Source of the DNA: Pyropia yezoensis
Lineage: Eukaryota > Rhodophyta > Bangiophyceae > Bangiales > Bangiaceae
Assembly: GCA_009829735.1 (NCBI GenBank)
Contig: CM020618.1
Span: forward strand, 32,960,894 to 33,024,893
Direction of reading: 5' to 3'
Length of the DNA: 64,000 nt
Under the pieces are notes generated by a model. The model was not told where the DNA came from and made no database searches. It worked only from the letters and a program-made list of their open reading frames with translations. This document shows positions 50,523 to 62,118 of this stretch, piece by piece. Within the stretch, counting starts at the first letter, position 1. Each line of letters starts with the position of its first letter. Both the position numbers and the translations under genes were made by a program.

Positions 50523-52288
50523 CAACGCCCCAAGAACACCCGCTGGTGTGGGGGGTTTTCTGCGGACGAGCGGCGCGGCAGCCGCCGCCGCCGCGACCAC
50601 CCGGGCGGCGGCGGCGCCCCGTCCCGCCCGCCCGCCGGCGGGTGGCGTCGCCAGCGGGGCGACCGCCCCTGCCGCGTGCTTCCCCCCCTCCCCTCGCGGT
50701 GCGGGCGCGGCGTCCCCCCCCCCCCCCCCCCGCCGCCACCTTCCCCCCTCGAGGCCCGCTGCGGCGACACACAACAACCCGCCGGGTCTACCACTGCGGG
50801 CTCTCATTGCGCGCCACTCCTCGCGCCCTGTCACCAGACGCCGCCGGCAAGGGCGGCGATGGGGGGAGGGGGGGGGGGAACAGGCTGCTGGCAGTGGACG
50901 CCCGTGGGCCGCGGCCCGACGAGCCGCCCGCCCACCGAAGGTGCCGCCGAGCGCGGAGGTCCTCCTCGCCGGGGGGTGCACCGCTCCCCAACGCGCGTTC
51001 TCCCCCCCCTCCCCCCCGCTCAGCTCCCACCCGGGCCACCCTCCCCTGGCGGTGCGCTTTGCAGCGCGCGGGCACGCCTGCCAAGGACGCTGCCCGCACC
51101 GTACGGGGGTGGTCGGCCGCGGTGCAGGCCTGGCCCGCCCCACGCGGCAGTGGGCGCCCAGGCCGTCCCCGGCCCTGCCCGCGCTCCCACACCCGCGCTG
51201 TCATGGCCGTCGTCGGGGGCGGTGCGGACGACGACGGGGCCCCCCCGGTCTTCGCACCGGCGCCCGCGCGCGGCGCGTACGGTACGTACGCGTTTGGCCA
51301 TGCGCGGCACGTCTTGGCCGTCGCCCCGCCGCCGCGCAAAGGCTCCCGCTGTGCCTCTGCCCGTCGTCCGTGGTGCGGCAGTCCCGCGTCGTCCAGCCGG
51401 CGCGTCTGCCACTGCCGCTGCCGCAGCCGCCGCCACTGCCAATGGCCACCAGTCCCCGCCCCCGAGACGCGCCGCGACGTACCTCCCGCGGGTGTGCGCA
51501 CCGCCGCCGCGGCGGTCCTTACCGGCAGGGCCGACGGCGGCACTGCCAACCACCCCTCCGCCCCACACGGTGGCCCCATCCCGAGCCGTCTGCCACGCGC
51601 CGCGGCGGCACCACGCTTTCCGTGCGCCGCCCGTCACCCCGCTAGTGGCTTCGCTGGTCTACTTTTTTTTCGGCCCCCCCCCCTCCGTCTACGACGCTGC
51701 TCGGTACTGAGCAGCGTGCTGCGGCGCCCGTGGGACCCACCCGTCGGCGGTGAGCGGCGCCTGTCTGGGCCTCTTTTGTGCCGCCCAAACCACCCCTACG
51801 CCGCCTGCGTCGTCAACGCCACCGTGCCGCAAAACGGCCTTCCCCGCCCCTGCTGCATCTCGCGGCGGGCCACTGTGGCTGGCGCGACGGGTGGGCTCTG
51901 ACGGGCTGACGACGTCCCGTTCTGTGAGATTGCATGCTGCGCATGGGAGCGGTGCGCGCGAGACGACAGCCTGGTCATCGCTCGTCTCCCCTCCAGCTCC
52001 GCCTTGATAAGGGGATTTTCGCACCGTCGAAGCGCTTCGTCTCGTATTTGTATCTGTATGTATTTACAAGCAGCATCACAACGAGCGCGGCTGTTTAGTG
52101 AGCAATATTCGCCGGTGGCAGACGACCGAGAAGCCTCTTCACAGCGTGCCTTCGTACAGTACATACGTATTCTACGCTACTCTCTGCTCTTGTGTGCACC
52201 CTTTGCTCGCGTTGAAGAGCTGGGTGCACGTCGGTTCTGGAGTGTTAAAGTTGGTATCGAACTTTAGCCACCAAAGTTTAGGCTTCAA
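50523..52288. other. unrecognised GC-rich interval (C copy)
   Basis: Same DNA as 35437-37205. Extremely GC-rich to about 51660, with several overlapping open frames and no identifiable domain; less GC-rich at 51900-52290. It probably contains the promoter of the membrane-protein gene. Confidence 0.35.
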
Positions 52289-53421
52289 ATGATGCCACCG
52301 ACCGCTGTTCGAGTCGATATCTATTCAATGGAAATTAACACGTGGGAGCGGGGAAGCACTGTCCCCGCCCTCGCCTCCCCCTCCCGCGCTGGCAATGCCC
52401 TCCTCCCCGCCCGCCATGCCCTCCCCCAAGCGGCTGGAAGACACCGCCGCCTGGACGGCACTCGTCCACGTCACCTACCTCGCACCGCGGGCGGTGCTGG
52501 CCACCCTTGCCGCCGTTGTACTGCACATTGTGGCGGCCGGGGGGGGTGGCAGCGGGTGGCTGCCACCGCCCGTCCCCCCGGTCGCCACCGGCACCGGCGC
52601 CGGCACCGGCCGCGCCGCCGCGCCGGTGCACGCGCTGCTGCGGGCTGACAAGGACGTCCTCCCCGCAGACCCGTTCCGCACTCTGGGCGAGGTGGTGGCA
52701 GAGGTGGCCGCCCAGCTGAACGCTGCCAACGTCACCCACTGGCTCCTGCCGGGCGCATCCTTGTTGCCGCCCGAGCCCCCGTCGGTGGCGTCGCCGTCGG
52801 CCGCCGCTGCCGCCGCCGCCGCCACCGCCGCCGCCGACGCCGCGTCCTCTGCTGCCGCTGCCGCCACAGACGTGGCCGCCGCCGGGTCGTCCCCCCCGCC
52901 CCTCATTGGTCCGTCTGGGCCGCCACCAAGAGGTGCTGGACGTGGCCCTCCCCGCGGCGCACCTGCCCCGCGTGCTCGCGCGGGCGCCCGACCTGGCCGC
53001 CGTCGGCCTGGAGCTCCTCGAGACCCACCACGGTTGGGCCGTGTGCACCCGCCCCGCCGCCGGCGACGCCGCCTCTGCCGCCGCCGCCGGGCGCCGCCGC
53101 CGCGGGGGCATCCCCGACGTCCGCGCCGCGTGTGGGCTGCCGTCGGTGGCACTGTTCCCACTCACCCGCGACGCCGCCCGCCGGTGGGTGGCTGGCTGCT
53201 GTGACTGCGGTCCGACCGTCCTGTCGGCGTGTACAAAGACGCTTTGTGCATGTGTGGTGTGTGTGTGGGAGGAGGGGGAGGTGCTGCCGCTCCGGCAAGT
53301 ACGGGTGGGGGGGGTGGAGACGGGGACGGGGGGGAGTGGGGGGCTCTACGCCCCGGCGGGGGGAGGGCTCCTCGCAGGCGACGGGCCCGAGTGGGACGGC
53401 TTTTACCCGTCCAGCGTGTGA
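52289..53421 (+). pseudogene. putative type II membrane protein, LicD/fukutin-like (C copy, two frameshifts)
   Basis: Same gene as 34306-35436, where the frame is intact and the features are described. Here an extra G near 52351-52354 and an extra C near 52905-52908 put the start, middle and end in three frames. Both are single-base length differences at short runs, so error is more likely than real decay. Confidence 0.5.
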
Positions 53422-53927
53422 CGGTGGGGGGGAGTAGAAGTGGGGGATGAAGCTGGTTGCGGCTGCCTGCCTGTGGTGACTGGGACGCCCCCCTCGTGGA
53501 CGCGCTGTGAAGACGGTGCTGCGACCGCGGTGGTGAGCCGTCGCTCCACGCACGTCATGGTGGGCATGGCGCAGCGGCCACGGCGGGTCGTAAAGCGACT
53601 GGGACCAGACGCAAAGGGGGGCGGCCACCCCGTTAAGGGGCGTACGCAGGCGGAATATTCTATGCCGCCGCCAACAACCCACAGCACTTGTCTCCCTCCC
53701 ACCGCACCCTGGGGCGCCCTCCGGCCTGGACCTACACCACGCCAGCCCGTCAGACACACCAGGCGCCAGACAGCATGGCCGCAGCGCCACACCTCCCGTG
53801 GCACCTCACTGCGGGTCGGGCCGACAGCCCCCCCCCCCCCTCCGCACCCACCCACCCTGCCATCCCCAGACGCAGCAACTACCCAGACCGCGGATCATCA
53901 ACGCCAGTCGCGCTTGCGCCGGCGGCT
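53422..53927. other. intergenic, between convergent genes
   Basis: About 500 bp holding the 3' ends of the membrane-protein and phosphatase genes (B: 33802-34305). No gene seen. Confidence 0.45.
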
Positions 53928-54974
53928 TTACTGTTCCCTAGATATCTCAATCGAGGAGGCAACGGCGGCGCTCACCGGCACGTCCTCCTCCGCTTCTCCG
54001 TCTGCGCTCCTTGGCGCACCCGCCCCCGCATCATCCACCGGCGGCGGCTCCTCCACCGCATCCCCCGCGGCGACGAGCCGCATCACCGCCGCGAGCGCCT
54101 CCTCCGTGCCCAGCACACCGCGACTGTTGGTCATCTCCCAGTTGTCGTGCCGGTGCAGCGCGTCGAGGACGCTGTCGTGGGTGACACCCGGTAAGAAGGA
54201 GCGGGAGGCCAGCTCCCCCAGCTCCAGGTCGTTGTGGTCGTCAAACATCGCCACCGCGTGGGCAGACCGCAGGCCGTGGCGACGGAGGACCTCTTTGGCG
54301 GCGGCCGCCTTTCCGCTCGTCGACGGGTAGATGTCGGCCTTACCCAGGTTGAAGCTGTACGCCAGGCCGCGAAAATCCCACCCGGCAAACGCCGCGTCAT
54401 CCAGGCCGGGTGTGGTGGTGCCCGCCACGTCCACCCGGAAGGAGGTGTAGTAGTCGCGGGCGTCCACCTTCCAGCCCGCCTCCTTCATCTCTCGGTACAG
54501 ATCCCACAGCTTACCCGTCCGGTCAGACGGCGGCGGCGCCGCGTCATCGCCTGGCTCAATGGTGGCCTTGACGGGCCCCACCTCGTCGGCAAAGGTGGCG
54601 GTCCACTCGGGCACCAGCTCCCCTGACGCGAGCATCCGTCCCCCATTCTCAAAGAACTCATAGTCCGCTGCGGGCAGCGCCGCACGGCGGCCAAGGTAGG
54701 TGGACGATCGCGCGCCCGTAATGATGACAATCAAGACCCCCGCCGCGCGGAGGTGCTGCACCAGCCGCGTCGTCTCGTGGCTCATGTAGGCGGTGGAGGA
54801 GGAGAGGGAGCCCAGCACCGCACACTCCCGCTGCACCCCCAGCTGGTTGTACTCAATGGTAACAGACCCGTCCTTGGCGGGCTCCCCGACAATGGACGCA
54901 TACTCCTTCATGTCCTTCTCATAGTGCGCGAGCGTGCCGTCCAGATCGGAGAAGAGCACCCGGACAGGCGCCAT
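53928..54974 (-). CDS. HAD-superfamily phosphatase (sucrose-phosphatase/Cof-like)
   Basis: 348 residues from ATG 54974; the frame also allows a start 17 codons upstream (55025), but that extension is low complexity. Motif I is F-S-D-L-D-G-T-L (nucleophile Asp and acid/base Asp near residues 9-11). Motif II is I-I-T-G-A-R. A lysine in the F-N-L-G-K region can serve as motif III. Motif IV is F-D-D-H-N-D-L-E-L. The cap lies between motifs II and III, as in the Cof/sucrose-phosphatase type, which act on sugar phosphates and similar small substrates. The C-terminal 60 residues are acidic and Pro/Ala-rich. No targeting peptide is seen. The B copy (32756-33801) has lost one base. The substrate cannot be told from sequence. 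Confidence 0.8.
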   Translation of the reverse strand: MAPVRVLFSDLDGTLAHYEKDMKEYASIVGEPAKDGSVTIEYNQLGVQRECAVLGSLSSSTAYMSHETTRLVQHLRAAGVLIVIITGARSSTYLGRRAALPAADYEFFENGGRMLASGELVPEWTATFADEVGPVKATIEPGDDAAPPPSDRTGKLWDLYREMKEAGWKVDARDYYTSFRVDVAGTTTPGLDDAAFAGWDFRGLAYSFNLGKADIYPSTSGKAAAAKEVLRRHGLRSAHAVAMFDDHNDLELGELASRSFLPGVTHDSVLDALHRHDNWEMTNSRGVLGTEEALAAVMRLVAAGDAVEEPPPVDDAGAGAPRSADGEAEEDVPVSAAVASSIEISREQ

Positions 54975-57362
54975 CGTTGGCAGGGAGTGGGGCAACGTGA
55001 CGACGGCAGGGGGACGGGGGGGCACGGGCGGGGGGGCGGGGGCGGGGTCCGCCCGACGCGCCGTCGACAGCCACAGGTCGCAGCGGCGGCACGCGTCTGG
55101 CGCGAACGGGCAGGGAGCAACGGGGGGGGGGGGGGGGGGGCGTCGTCGGAAGACGGGTAGCCGCGGGAAAGGACGCGCCCTCCCTTACCAGGTGGGGCCG
55201 CGCCGTCAATGCAGGGCTGCGCTTGGAGCCGCCCACGAGCTGCAGCGACAACCGCCAACTCCCAACCCCCCCCGCCCCTCCGCCGCCACCGTCGCGGACA
55301 GACGCGCAGACGCCGACGAGCAAGGAGAACCGCCGGCGGCGGGGCGAGGGAAGAGAGCAGCCCGCCCGCGTATCCCCGGAACCCCCCTGGTCAAGACCCT
55401 GGTCAAGACCCCCCCCCGCAACGGTGTTGCCCTGCCTGGGGAGGAAGACGCGACGTCGCACACGCGCGTGCAGGGCAAGGCCGCGTTGCGACCAGCGGCG
55501 CGCCGACTCATCACCCCCACAACTCCCCCGCCAATGCCTGTCGGGGGGGGGGGGCCTGGCTGGGCACTGTAGGGGCGACGGGCGGCCGGAACAATCGCTT
55601 ATCGGCGGGTTGCGTTGTTGGGGGGGGGGGGGGGGGCTGCAAAGAGCTCGCGGGACGACCCGCCGGTCGTCGTCGCCTCAAAATAGGTGACAGCACTTGA
55701 CACCACTTTCGAGGCGGCGACGTGCGCCCGCCGTCGCGCCGAGGGCGCGCGCACGCGCACGCGGGCGCCGAGCCGACGGCGGCAAGAATAACCAGAGGCA
55801 AACTGTCACATGTTGGTGCGGGGGGATGCGGTGCGTGTGGCGTCACAGGCCTTATCTCCCAACAGCCCTGTGTACACATCGGCCAATGGGGTGCCGCTAA
55901 GACCATCATCTCGTTCATTGTGCGACACCCTGCCCAATCAACACCTGGCAAATGTGTCGCGTGAGCAGGCTGTCCTCAGCCGCCCATCAAATACAGACAA
56001 GTCAGACAACTATACAACAAATACATTCGTTGCTATCAAGGGCTTGGGATTGCGGGGCTCTGAAATCTCCCCCCCCCGTAGCTTTCATCCCACGATCGGG
56101 TGGCCCACGAGAGAGCAGCTCGGGCAGCCGCGACGGACCCCTCCAGCCAAGTCGACGTGGCGGGCCGCGTCGGCGGCGTCGTCGCTGGCGGTGGCGGCCG
56201 GCTCCGCGACGCCCCGTCGGCAGCGTCGCCTCGTCAGCCTTTGCGGCAGGTGGCCGACGGCGGGGGACGTCCTCCCCTTCTAGCTATCCCCCCCCCTCCG
56301 GTGCTCTGTCCCCACCCAACATCGTGCCTCCCCCTCGTCACGTGCCCCTCCTTCCCACCTCTACTATGGCTAGAAGGTCTATCTCGGTAGCAGAGCTCTG
56401 CAGCGGGATCACGCGCGCGCGGCCACCGCGTGCACCCCGTGCGCTGGCTGCCCGTCGCTGCAGGCCGTCCCTCGAGGCCGGCGGTGGCCCTACCAGCAGG
56501 GGGCCGGGCGGGGGGGGGGGGGGGGAGTGCAGCGCCTGTGCAGCCGGCCGCCCCCACCACCGCCACCGCCACCCTGACGTGTGCACCCCCACCGCCGGTG
56601 CCCTGCCCCCGTTCATCCGACGGCTGCACCGTTGGCAAAAGGGCGGCGGTGGCCGGTCAGCCCCTCGGGATGCTGCGGGGTTGGGGGGGGGGGGGGGAGG
56701 GTGGGGAGGAAGGGGGGGTGGCGGTGCTGGTGGCAGGGAAAGAGGCGGAGGATATGGGGGGGGAGCGGAGGGGGAGAGCAGGGGAGAGCGCGGGGGCGGT
56801 GTCGCGCCGTAGCACGCCACGCTCTCTCCACACACCCCGCCCCGGCCCCCTGCTGCTCCCGCGTCGGCCGCGTCGGCCGCCGCGTGACCGCCGCCGACCC
56901 GGCGGGGAGGGGCCACTGGCGGACGTGGGCGCATGCGTGGGGGGGGGGGCCGAGGGGGGGTGAGGAAGACGACGCGGCCACCGCGCCCGCTCGGTGCGGG
57001 TGCGGCCGCCCCTGCCCCTTCCTCCCGCCCCCAGAGATTGGGGCGGCCGTCGCCACCACCGCGAGACAGCCCCTGCCGTGGCCGCCATGAGCGCGCCGCT
57101 CCACCTGCGCCGCCCCGGCGTGTTCTGTCTGGCCACCGCGGGGAGACACGGCAAGGGCCCCCTCCCGCTTGCCCCTTTCCGTTCCCTGCTGCCAGACCTC
57201 TTGACGCTTTGCGCTGCACCCCCCTTTCCCTCCCCCCCGGCGCCGGCAGTTGCCTCGTCGCGCTGCCCTTGATAGCAGCCTTCTGTCACCCCGCCGGCGG
57301 CGGCCGCTGGTCTCTGTGACAGCCCGTCCGCTCTTTGCCCCCCCCCCCCCCCCCGGAGCACC
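54975..57362. other. unrecognised interval between divergent genes (C copy)
   Basis: Counterpart of 30372-32755. It contains the phosphatase promoter and perhaps upstream exons of the membrane protein. A frame opening M-A-R-R-S-I-S-V at 56366, and a good acceptor-like CTTCCTCCCGCCCCCAG ending near 57032, are the only hints of coding. G/C homopolymers at 55121-55140, 55621-55636 and 56511-56525 make frame calls unreliable. Confidence 0.35.
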
Positions 57363-57692
57363 ATGAGGTCACCCACGATGGGGACGGGCGCGCCCACCAC
57401 CGGCACCTCCGCCGCCACCGTCACCGCCACCACCACCACCACCGCCCATTCCCCGAGAGGGGCTTGCCCCCTGTCGCTGCTCCCCAGCGACCACCTCCCA
57501 CCCCGCTCGCTGGGGTGCTCCCGGCGTTGCCGGCGGGTGCATGCGCGTCCCGCGGCCGCACGAGTTGCATTGACGACAGCGGCGGCAGCGGCGGCGGCGG
57601 TGGTGGCGGCAGCGCCGCGGGCGGCGGCCGCGGCGGCGTGCAACGCGACGGTGGAGATCCAGTTTTTCTACACCTCCCTCCGCGTATTTGTG
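57363..57692 (+). CDS. single-pass membrane protein, exon 1 (start uncertain)
   Basis: ATG 57363 opens a Thr/Ala-rich stretch, then a hydrophobic Ala/Val segment that could be a signal peptide or anchor, then A-C-N-A-T-V-E-I-Q-F-F-Y-T-S. The donor after GTATTTGTG is GTGCGTGCC (57693). Phase-0 joining to 58007 gives a continuous, less biased segment. Upstream exons cannot be excluded. Confidence 0.45.
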
Positions 57693-58006
57693 GTGCGTGC
57701 CGCGTGGAAGAGGAAGGGGGGAGATGGAGGTGGTATACAGGGGGCGGGGGGGGGGGGGGGAAGCTGCACGTGTTGGGGGAGAGTGTTGGTGAGTGGGGCG
57801 GGGATTGCCGGCTGAGAATCCCGGTCTGCCCAAGAGTGGGGCGGCGGGAGGTAGACTGGGCGCGCCGTCGTAGCAGCGGCGCTGTCGACTGACGACCCCG
57901 AGCCATGGCTTGGCCGGCGCTCCGCCTCCGCCACCGCCCGCTTCCCTACCTCGGCCCTCCTGCTGCCTTGCCGTTTTTCTCTCCCACCCCATCCCACCTC
58001 CCACAG
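57693..58006 (+). other. intron 1 of the membrane-protein gene
   Basis: 314 bp, GTGCGT...CCCACAG with a pyrimidine-rich end. Phase 0. Size and phase match the amine oxidase intron. Confidence 0.6.
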
Positions 58007-59571
58007 GATGGCGCGCTGCAGTACGAGCCGCCCGTCGGGGAGGCGCCCAACCACGTGGTGACGCTTGCCATCCCGCCGGGCGGGCGGCTTGGCCTCACTG
58101 GCCACCGGGACGTTAACCCCGACACCCCCGCCGCGGCGGTGCGGCTGACGTGGACCGACCCCGTGGCAGCCGCCGCCGCCAGCAATCCCATCGTGTCGTC
58201 GGCCGCCACCTGGACCGCCGCGCGCGTGTCACGCGCGTGGGCGACCGCCTGGGGGGGGGGGGAGGGGCCGGCGGATGCCGCCGCCGCCGCCGCCGCCAAC
58301 GCCACCGCCACCCCCGACTGGGCGCCCGCCGCCGACGTGTCGGCGGCGGTGGCCGCCGCCTTTCGCGCGTCAGCCCCCACCGGCTCCGCGCACGTGGCGC
58401 TCCCCGAGGCAGCGGGCACGACGCCGGGGGGGGCCCCGCCGGGGGGCGCCACCTGGGTGGCCCTCCGTTCCCCGACGCTGCCGACCGCGCCGTGCGTGGC
58501 CGCCGCGGCCGCGCCTGCCGCGCCGCCGCGGTCCCCCCCGCCCGCGTCGGCCGCCGCCGATGCGGGCGGCGCTGCTGGCGGCAATGACTACGGCGGGGGG
58601 GAGGAGGGGGGGGGGCTGTCCACGGGCGCCATTGTCGGCGTGGCCGTCGCGGGGGTGGTGGTGATGGTGGCGGCCGCCGCCGCTGGTGCCCGCACCATTG
58701 CCAGCCGCCGTGCTGCTGCGGGCCGCCGGCCGGGGGGGGGGCGAGCGCCCGACGGGCCCGCGTCGGCGCCGGGGCGGGGCGCCTGCGGCTACGGCAGCAG
58801 CGGCGGCAGTGGCAGCGGCAGTGGCAGCGGCAGCGGCGGTGGCGGCGGCGGTGGCGGTGGCGGCGGCGGTGGCGGCGGCGGCGGCTTCTGCAGTGTCGTT
58901 GCCGCCCTTGCCCGCCCGTTTCGCAGTGGCCCCCGTGACGGCCGCGAGGCGAGTGCGGGCGGCGCCGCGGCCCGCGGGGTGGCGACGCTGGACAATGCGC
59001 CCGCGTGGGAAGGCTGGGCCGCCCATCCCGATACCAGCAGCAGCGGCGGCGGCGGCGGCGTCGACGGCGGCGGCGGCGGTGCGCCGTCGCCGTGGTCTCT
59101 GGCCGCAGCTGAAGCCGAGGTGGCGATGGAGGAGAACATCCTTGCCGCCGTTGACGCGCTCTACACCCCCGAGCCCCCAACGGCGGGGCGTCCCGCCGGC
59201 GCGGCTCGCCAGCCACACCCCGAGTGGAGTGCAAAGGAAAAGGGTGGCGGCGGCGGCGGCGGTCCTCCGCCACAGGCCGTGCGGGGCGGGCCCCCCACCT
59301 ATGGCCCGCTGTCGGAAATCACCATGAGCATGGTGTCGGGGGGGGCGGCCGACGCGGGCGGCGGCGACAGCAGCGTCGGCGGCGGCAGCGGCGGCCTGCC
59401 ACAGTCGCCGCCGCCGCCCATGCCGCCGACACTGCTGTCGCCGCCGCCCCTGCCGGCGGGGCTGCGGACGCCCGCACCCGGCGGTGCGGGCCCCTAACGG
59501 ATGGCGAGGGCGGGGTGGCGGTGGCCGATGAGCGGCGGGAGGGGCGGCTGGGGGCTGCGGCTTGGCAGAGG
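58007..59571 (+). CDS. single-pass membrane protein, exon 2
   Basis: Begins D-G-A-L-Q-Y-E-P-P-V-G-E. A probable extracellular part of about 190 residues follows, then a hydrophobic helix (G-A-I-V-G-V-A-V-A-G-V-V-V-M-V, near 58627-58680) followed by basic residues (type I topology). The long cytoplasmic tail is dominated by Gly runs, with one mixed-composition block (E-A-E-V-A-M-E-E-N-I-L-A-A-V-D). In this contig a G run near 59457-59460 has four bases and the frame stops at 59497; contig B has five and stays open to the donor AGG|GTAGGT at 59572. No family recognised; a receptor-like or cell-surface role is only a guess from topology. Confidence 0.55.
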
Positions 59572-59888
59572 GTAGGTATGTAGGTATGTGCAGTACGGTA
59601 CAGTGACATATGTACAGGACATGCAGACATGCGCCAAGCGCGCGCCCTCAGACGCGTTGCGGGGTCGGCCGCGCGTCGCGCCAGGCCCCCAGCTCGCGGG
59701 CGGCGCCCCCATAGGTGGCGGGACTCTCGGAGGGTGAACAGCCCATGCATGTTGCTCTTGCGGGGTGTGTCGGCGCTGAGGGCCGCTACGGCCTCCCCCG
59801 CCCCCCCCCCCCCCTTCCGACCGCCGCCACCGCCTCCACCTCCACGTTGACCATTCGCTGCCTTGCCCTAACGACTTTTTTCTTTCAG
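59572..59888 (+). other. intron 2 of the membrane-protein gene
   Basis: 317 bp. Donor GTAGGTATG; the end has branch-like CTAAC, then ACTTTTTTCTTTCAG, the best acceptor in the window. Phase 0 using the contig B frame. Confidence 0.55.
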
Positions 59889-60002
59889 ACCCCCCCGCCT
59901 CCACCGGGGACGGGTCCGTCAGGAGCACCGCCAGTACCGGCTTTGCTGGTAGCCGTATCCAGCGTGCCGCCGCCGTCGCCGCCGTCGCCCGAACCCCCTT
60001 GA
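59889..60002 (+). CDS. single-pass membrane protein, exon 3
   Basis: 37 codons of Pro/Val/Ser-rich tail ending E-P-P and TGA at 60000-60002. Supported by the strong acceptor and matching phase, not by homology. B copy 27729-27842. Confidence 0.45.
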   Translation, partial: TPPPPPGTGPSGAPPVPALLVAVSSVPPPSPPSPEPP

Positions 60003-60985
60003 GCACGCCCATGAGGCTTACGGCCACGGCCGCCACCATCGGAGGTGGGGGTGGTGGAGAGGGGCAAGAGCGGCGGCGAGTGCCCCCGCCCCCGCTGACC
60101 GTCGTGGTGCCGCCGCCGCCGCGGTCGCCGCCATCCGCCGCCGTGGCCGCTGCCGCCGCCATCGCGGCTAGCGCGGCGGCCGCCTCCGGCAAACGACCGC
60201 CACCCCGGCGGCGTGAGTGGCACGGCGACGATGGGCTGGTCAGCCGCCACCAGCGTCCGGGCGGCTACCCCCCCCACCCTGCCGCCGCCAGCTCGGCAGG
60301 GGATGGGCAACGGCGGGTGTCACCAGGGCAGTGGCGAGGGGGCGCGCTGCAGCTGGGCGCGGGGGGCCCTTGAAAGCAGCGGCACCCCCCCCAGCCGTGC
60401 ACGGGCCGCCGCGCAGGCCGCACCGACAATCCGAGCCAGAATTCACACTTGACAACCTCCCTCAAGTCAAGGCAAGTCAATAACCAGAGCAGCTCATGAT
60501 TTTTTTTCGACCAGGCAAGGTACTCCTCAAACACGATATTCTTGCGAGGGACATGCGCATGCGGTTGCTGCTGAGTGTAACGCCACAGCTGCTTATAATG
60601 GAGCCCATGTCCACGTCTGCCCCACCCCACTACCGGCATCGCCACACCAGCCACCGCCACTACCAGCACCATCACGACGATCACGAGCACATCCACCTCC
60701 ACCATCACCACCGCCCGCTGAGGTAGTTGGCCGGAACGACGACTGCAGCTGAACATAGGCAGCGATAGGGCGAGCGCGGAAAGCGAACCAGCGGGGGGCG
60801 CAGCCTCCGGCGAGTGCGACTACCGACGACAAGAGATTCCTGTGATATCATCGTACACCTGCTCCCGACTCCAGCGCAGACCCAGCCCATCGCCGGCGGC
60901 CCCGGTAGGTCACCCAGCGCGTCACGAGGCCCAAGGTCATCACAAAGAAGGGTGTACTTATCTCTCCACACGATGCCCACAGACG
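60003..60985. other. interval without recognised gene; end of B/C overlap
   Basis: The B/C similarity ends at 60595. On the minus strand about 60480-60620 gives a less biased peptide (Q-L-W-R-Y-T-Q-Q-Q and N-I-V-F-E-E-Y-L-A-W-S) that could be an exon, but I cannot connect it to anything. Confidence 0.3.
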
Positions 60986-61870
60986 GGCACGCCAACCTCT
61001 CGCACTCACGCTCTCGCCACCCCCATCACCGCCCCACCCAACCGCAAACCCGCTCCCACACACACACCGCACCTCCTCAACCTTCCCTCGACCAACCAGA
61101 ACAGCACACACTCACGCTCCCACACAACAGTCACACCCAACTCCAAAAGCACCACCACCCACACCGCAACGACAACTCCCCTCACTCAAAACACAAAACA
61201 AAAAAGAACGCGTCCCTTGTCTCCCAGTCCGCCTCCTGCACGTCATTCGTCTTGTGCCGCTCGCTACTCTTGTGCCGCTCGCCCGCCTCGCGCTGCTCGC
61301 CCGCCACGCCGCCCGTCCGCCTTGACCTCGCTCCGCCTACACCCCTTGTGCCGCTTGCCCGCCGCCTTGTCACCACCAACGCCGCGACAGCACCGCCCGG
61401 GCCGCGTCACAGCAACCGCACCGCCAGCAAGGCCACCCCCTCGGTCACCCCAGCGACACCACACCGCACAAGGACACCCACCCCCTCTGACGCTCCAACA
61501 GTGCAACGGGACGTCCACCCCCTCGGGTCACTCCACCCCCCGGCTGGCCGCCCGGCCTCATGGCCCACCCTCCACCCCCCAGCCGGACCCCGTCCCTCCT
61601 CTCCAGCAACCTCATCCCCTGGCGGTCCCTTAGCCGCGCCCCCCCGACCGGCCTCTTGCCCTCCGCCCTGGCCAGTCTTATCTGCCCGCTCCCCACAACC
61701 CCTGGCAGCCTCTTGTGCCTCCCATCCCGACCAGCCTCGCTTCCCACCCCCCCCCCGGCTGGCCTCTTCGACCCCCCCCCCCACTCCCATCCACCGCTTC
61801 CTCGGCAGCCTCTAAGCTGCCCTCTCCCGGCCAGCCTCTCTTACCGCCACTCCCCGGCTGGCCTCCCGCT
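60986..61870. repeat. strand-asymmetric C/A-rich tract with degenerate minisatellite
   Basis: The plus strand is almost free of G at 61010-61200 (CCAC/CACA-rich). It then becomes C/T-rich, with repeated cores like CCGGCTGGCC and CCAGCCTC at irregular 30-60 bp spacing (61540-61870). Long open frames here are a result of composition. Confidence 0.6.
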
Positions 61871-61984
61871 GATGTCACCCCCGCACGTCCACCACCCCCA
61901 AAAGTCAGTAGGCCGCACGACAGGTGGTCCCACCCCCACGCCACCGTCAAGGCACACAAGGCTACCGACGGGACAGCGGTGGCA

Positions 61985-62118
61985 GAGCGTGGTTAGTGGT
62001 GGTGGTCGGGTGGTGGTGGGGTGGTAGTATGGTGATGGTGATGTGGTGGTGATGTGGTGGTGGTGGTGATGTGGTGGTGGTGGTGGTGGTGTTGTGTGTG
62101 GGATGGGGTGGTCAGTCA
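61985..62118. repeat. GGT/GTGAT microsatellite
   Basis: Imperfect (GGT)n and GATGTGGTGGT units on the plus strand, G/T-rich. This is complementary in character to the CACC-rich tract about 800 bp to the left. Confidence 0.8.

Larger units (their letters stand above)
48108..60595. repeat. B/C overlap (apparent inverted-repeat arm), copy in C
   Basis: Reverse complement of 27137-39626. Similarity begins at the first base of contig C (inside E1 gag) and stops at 60595, where contig B ends; unique sequence follows. Confidence 0.92.

Noticed and set aside
50020-51901. Overlapping 340-540-residue frames
   Set aside because: Arg/Pro/Ala-rich in all frames, no domain, and frames differ between the B and C copies at homopolymers.
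27137-60595. A genuine 12.5-kb inverted repeat or palindromic amplification
   Set aside because: Arm ends coincide with contig edges, and reversing contig B repairs LTR pairing, target duplications and two reading frames at once.
60842-61815. Plus-strand frames of 260-330 residues
   Set aside because: Products of the G-poor, C/A-rich composition; Pro/Ser/Thr/His-rich with no motif.
61985-62118. Telomeric or CRISPR-like array
   Set aside because: Units are an imperfect GGT microsatellite without fixed repeat-spacer structure, and the window is eukaryotic.
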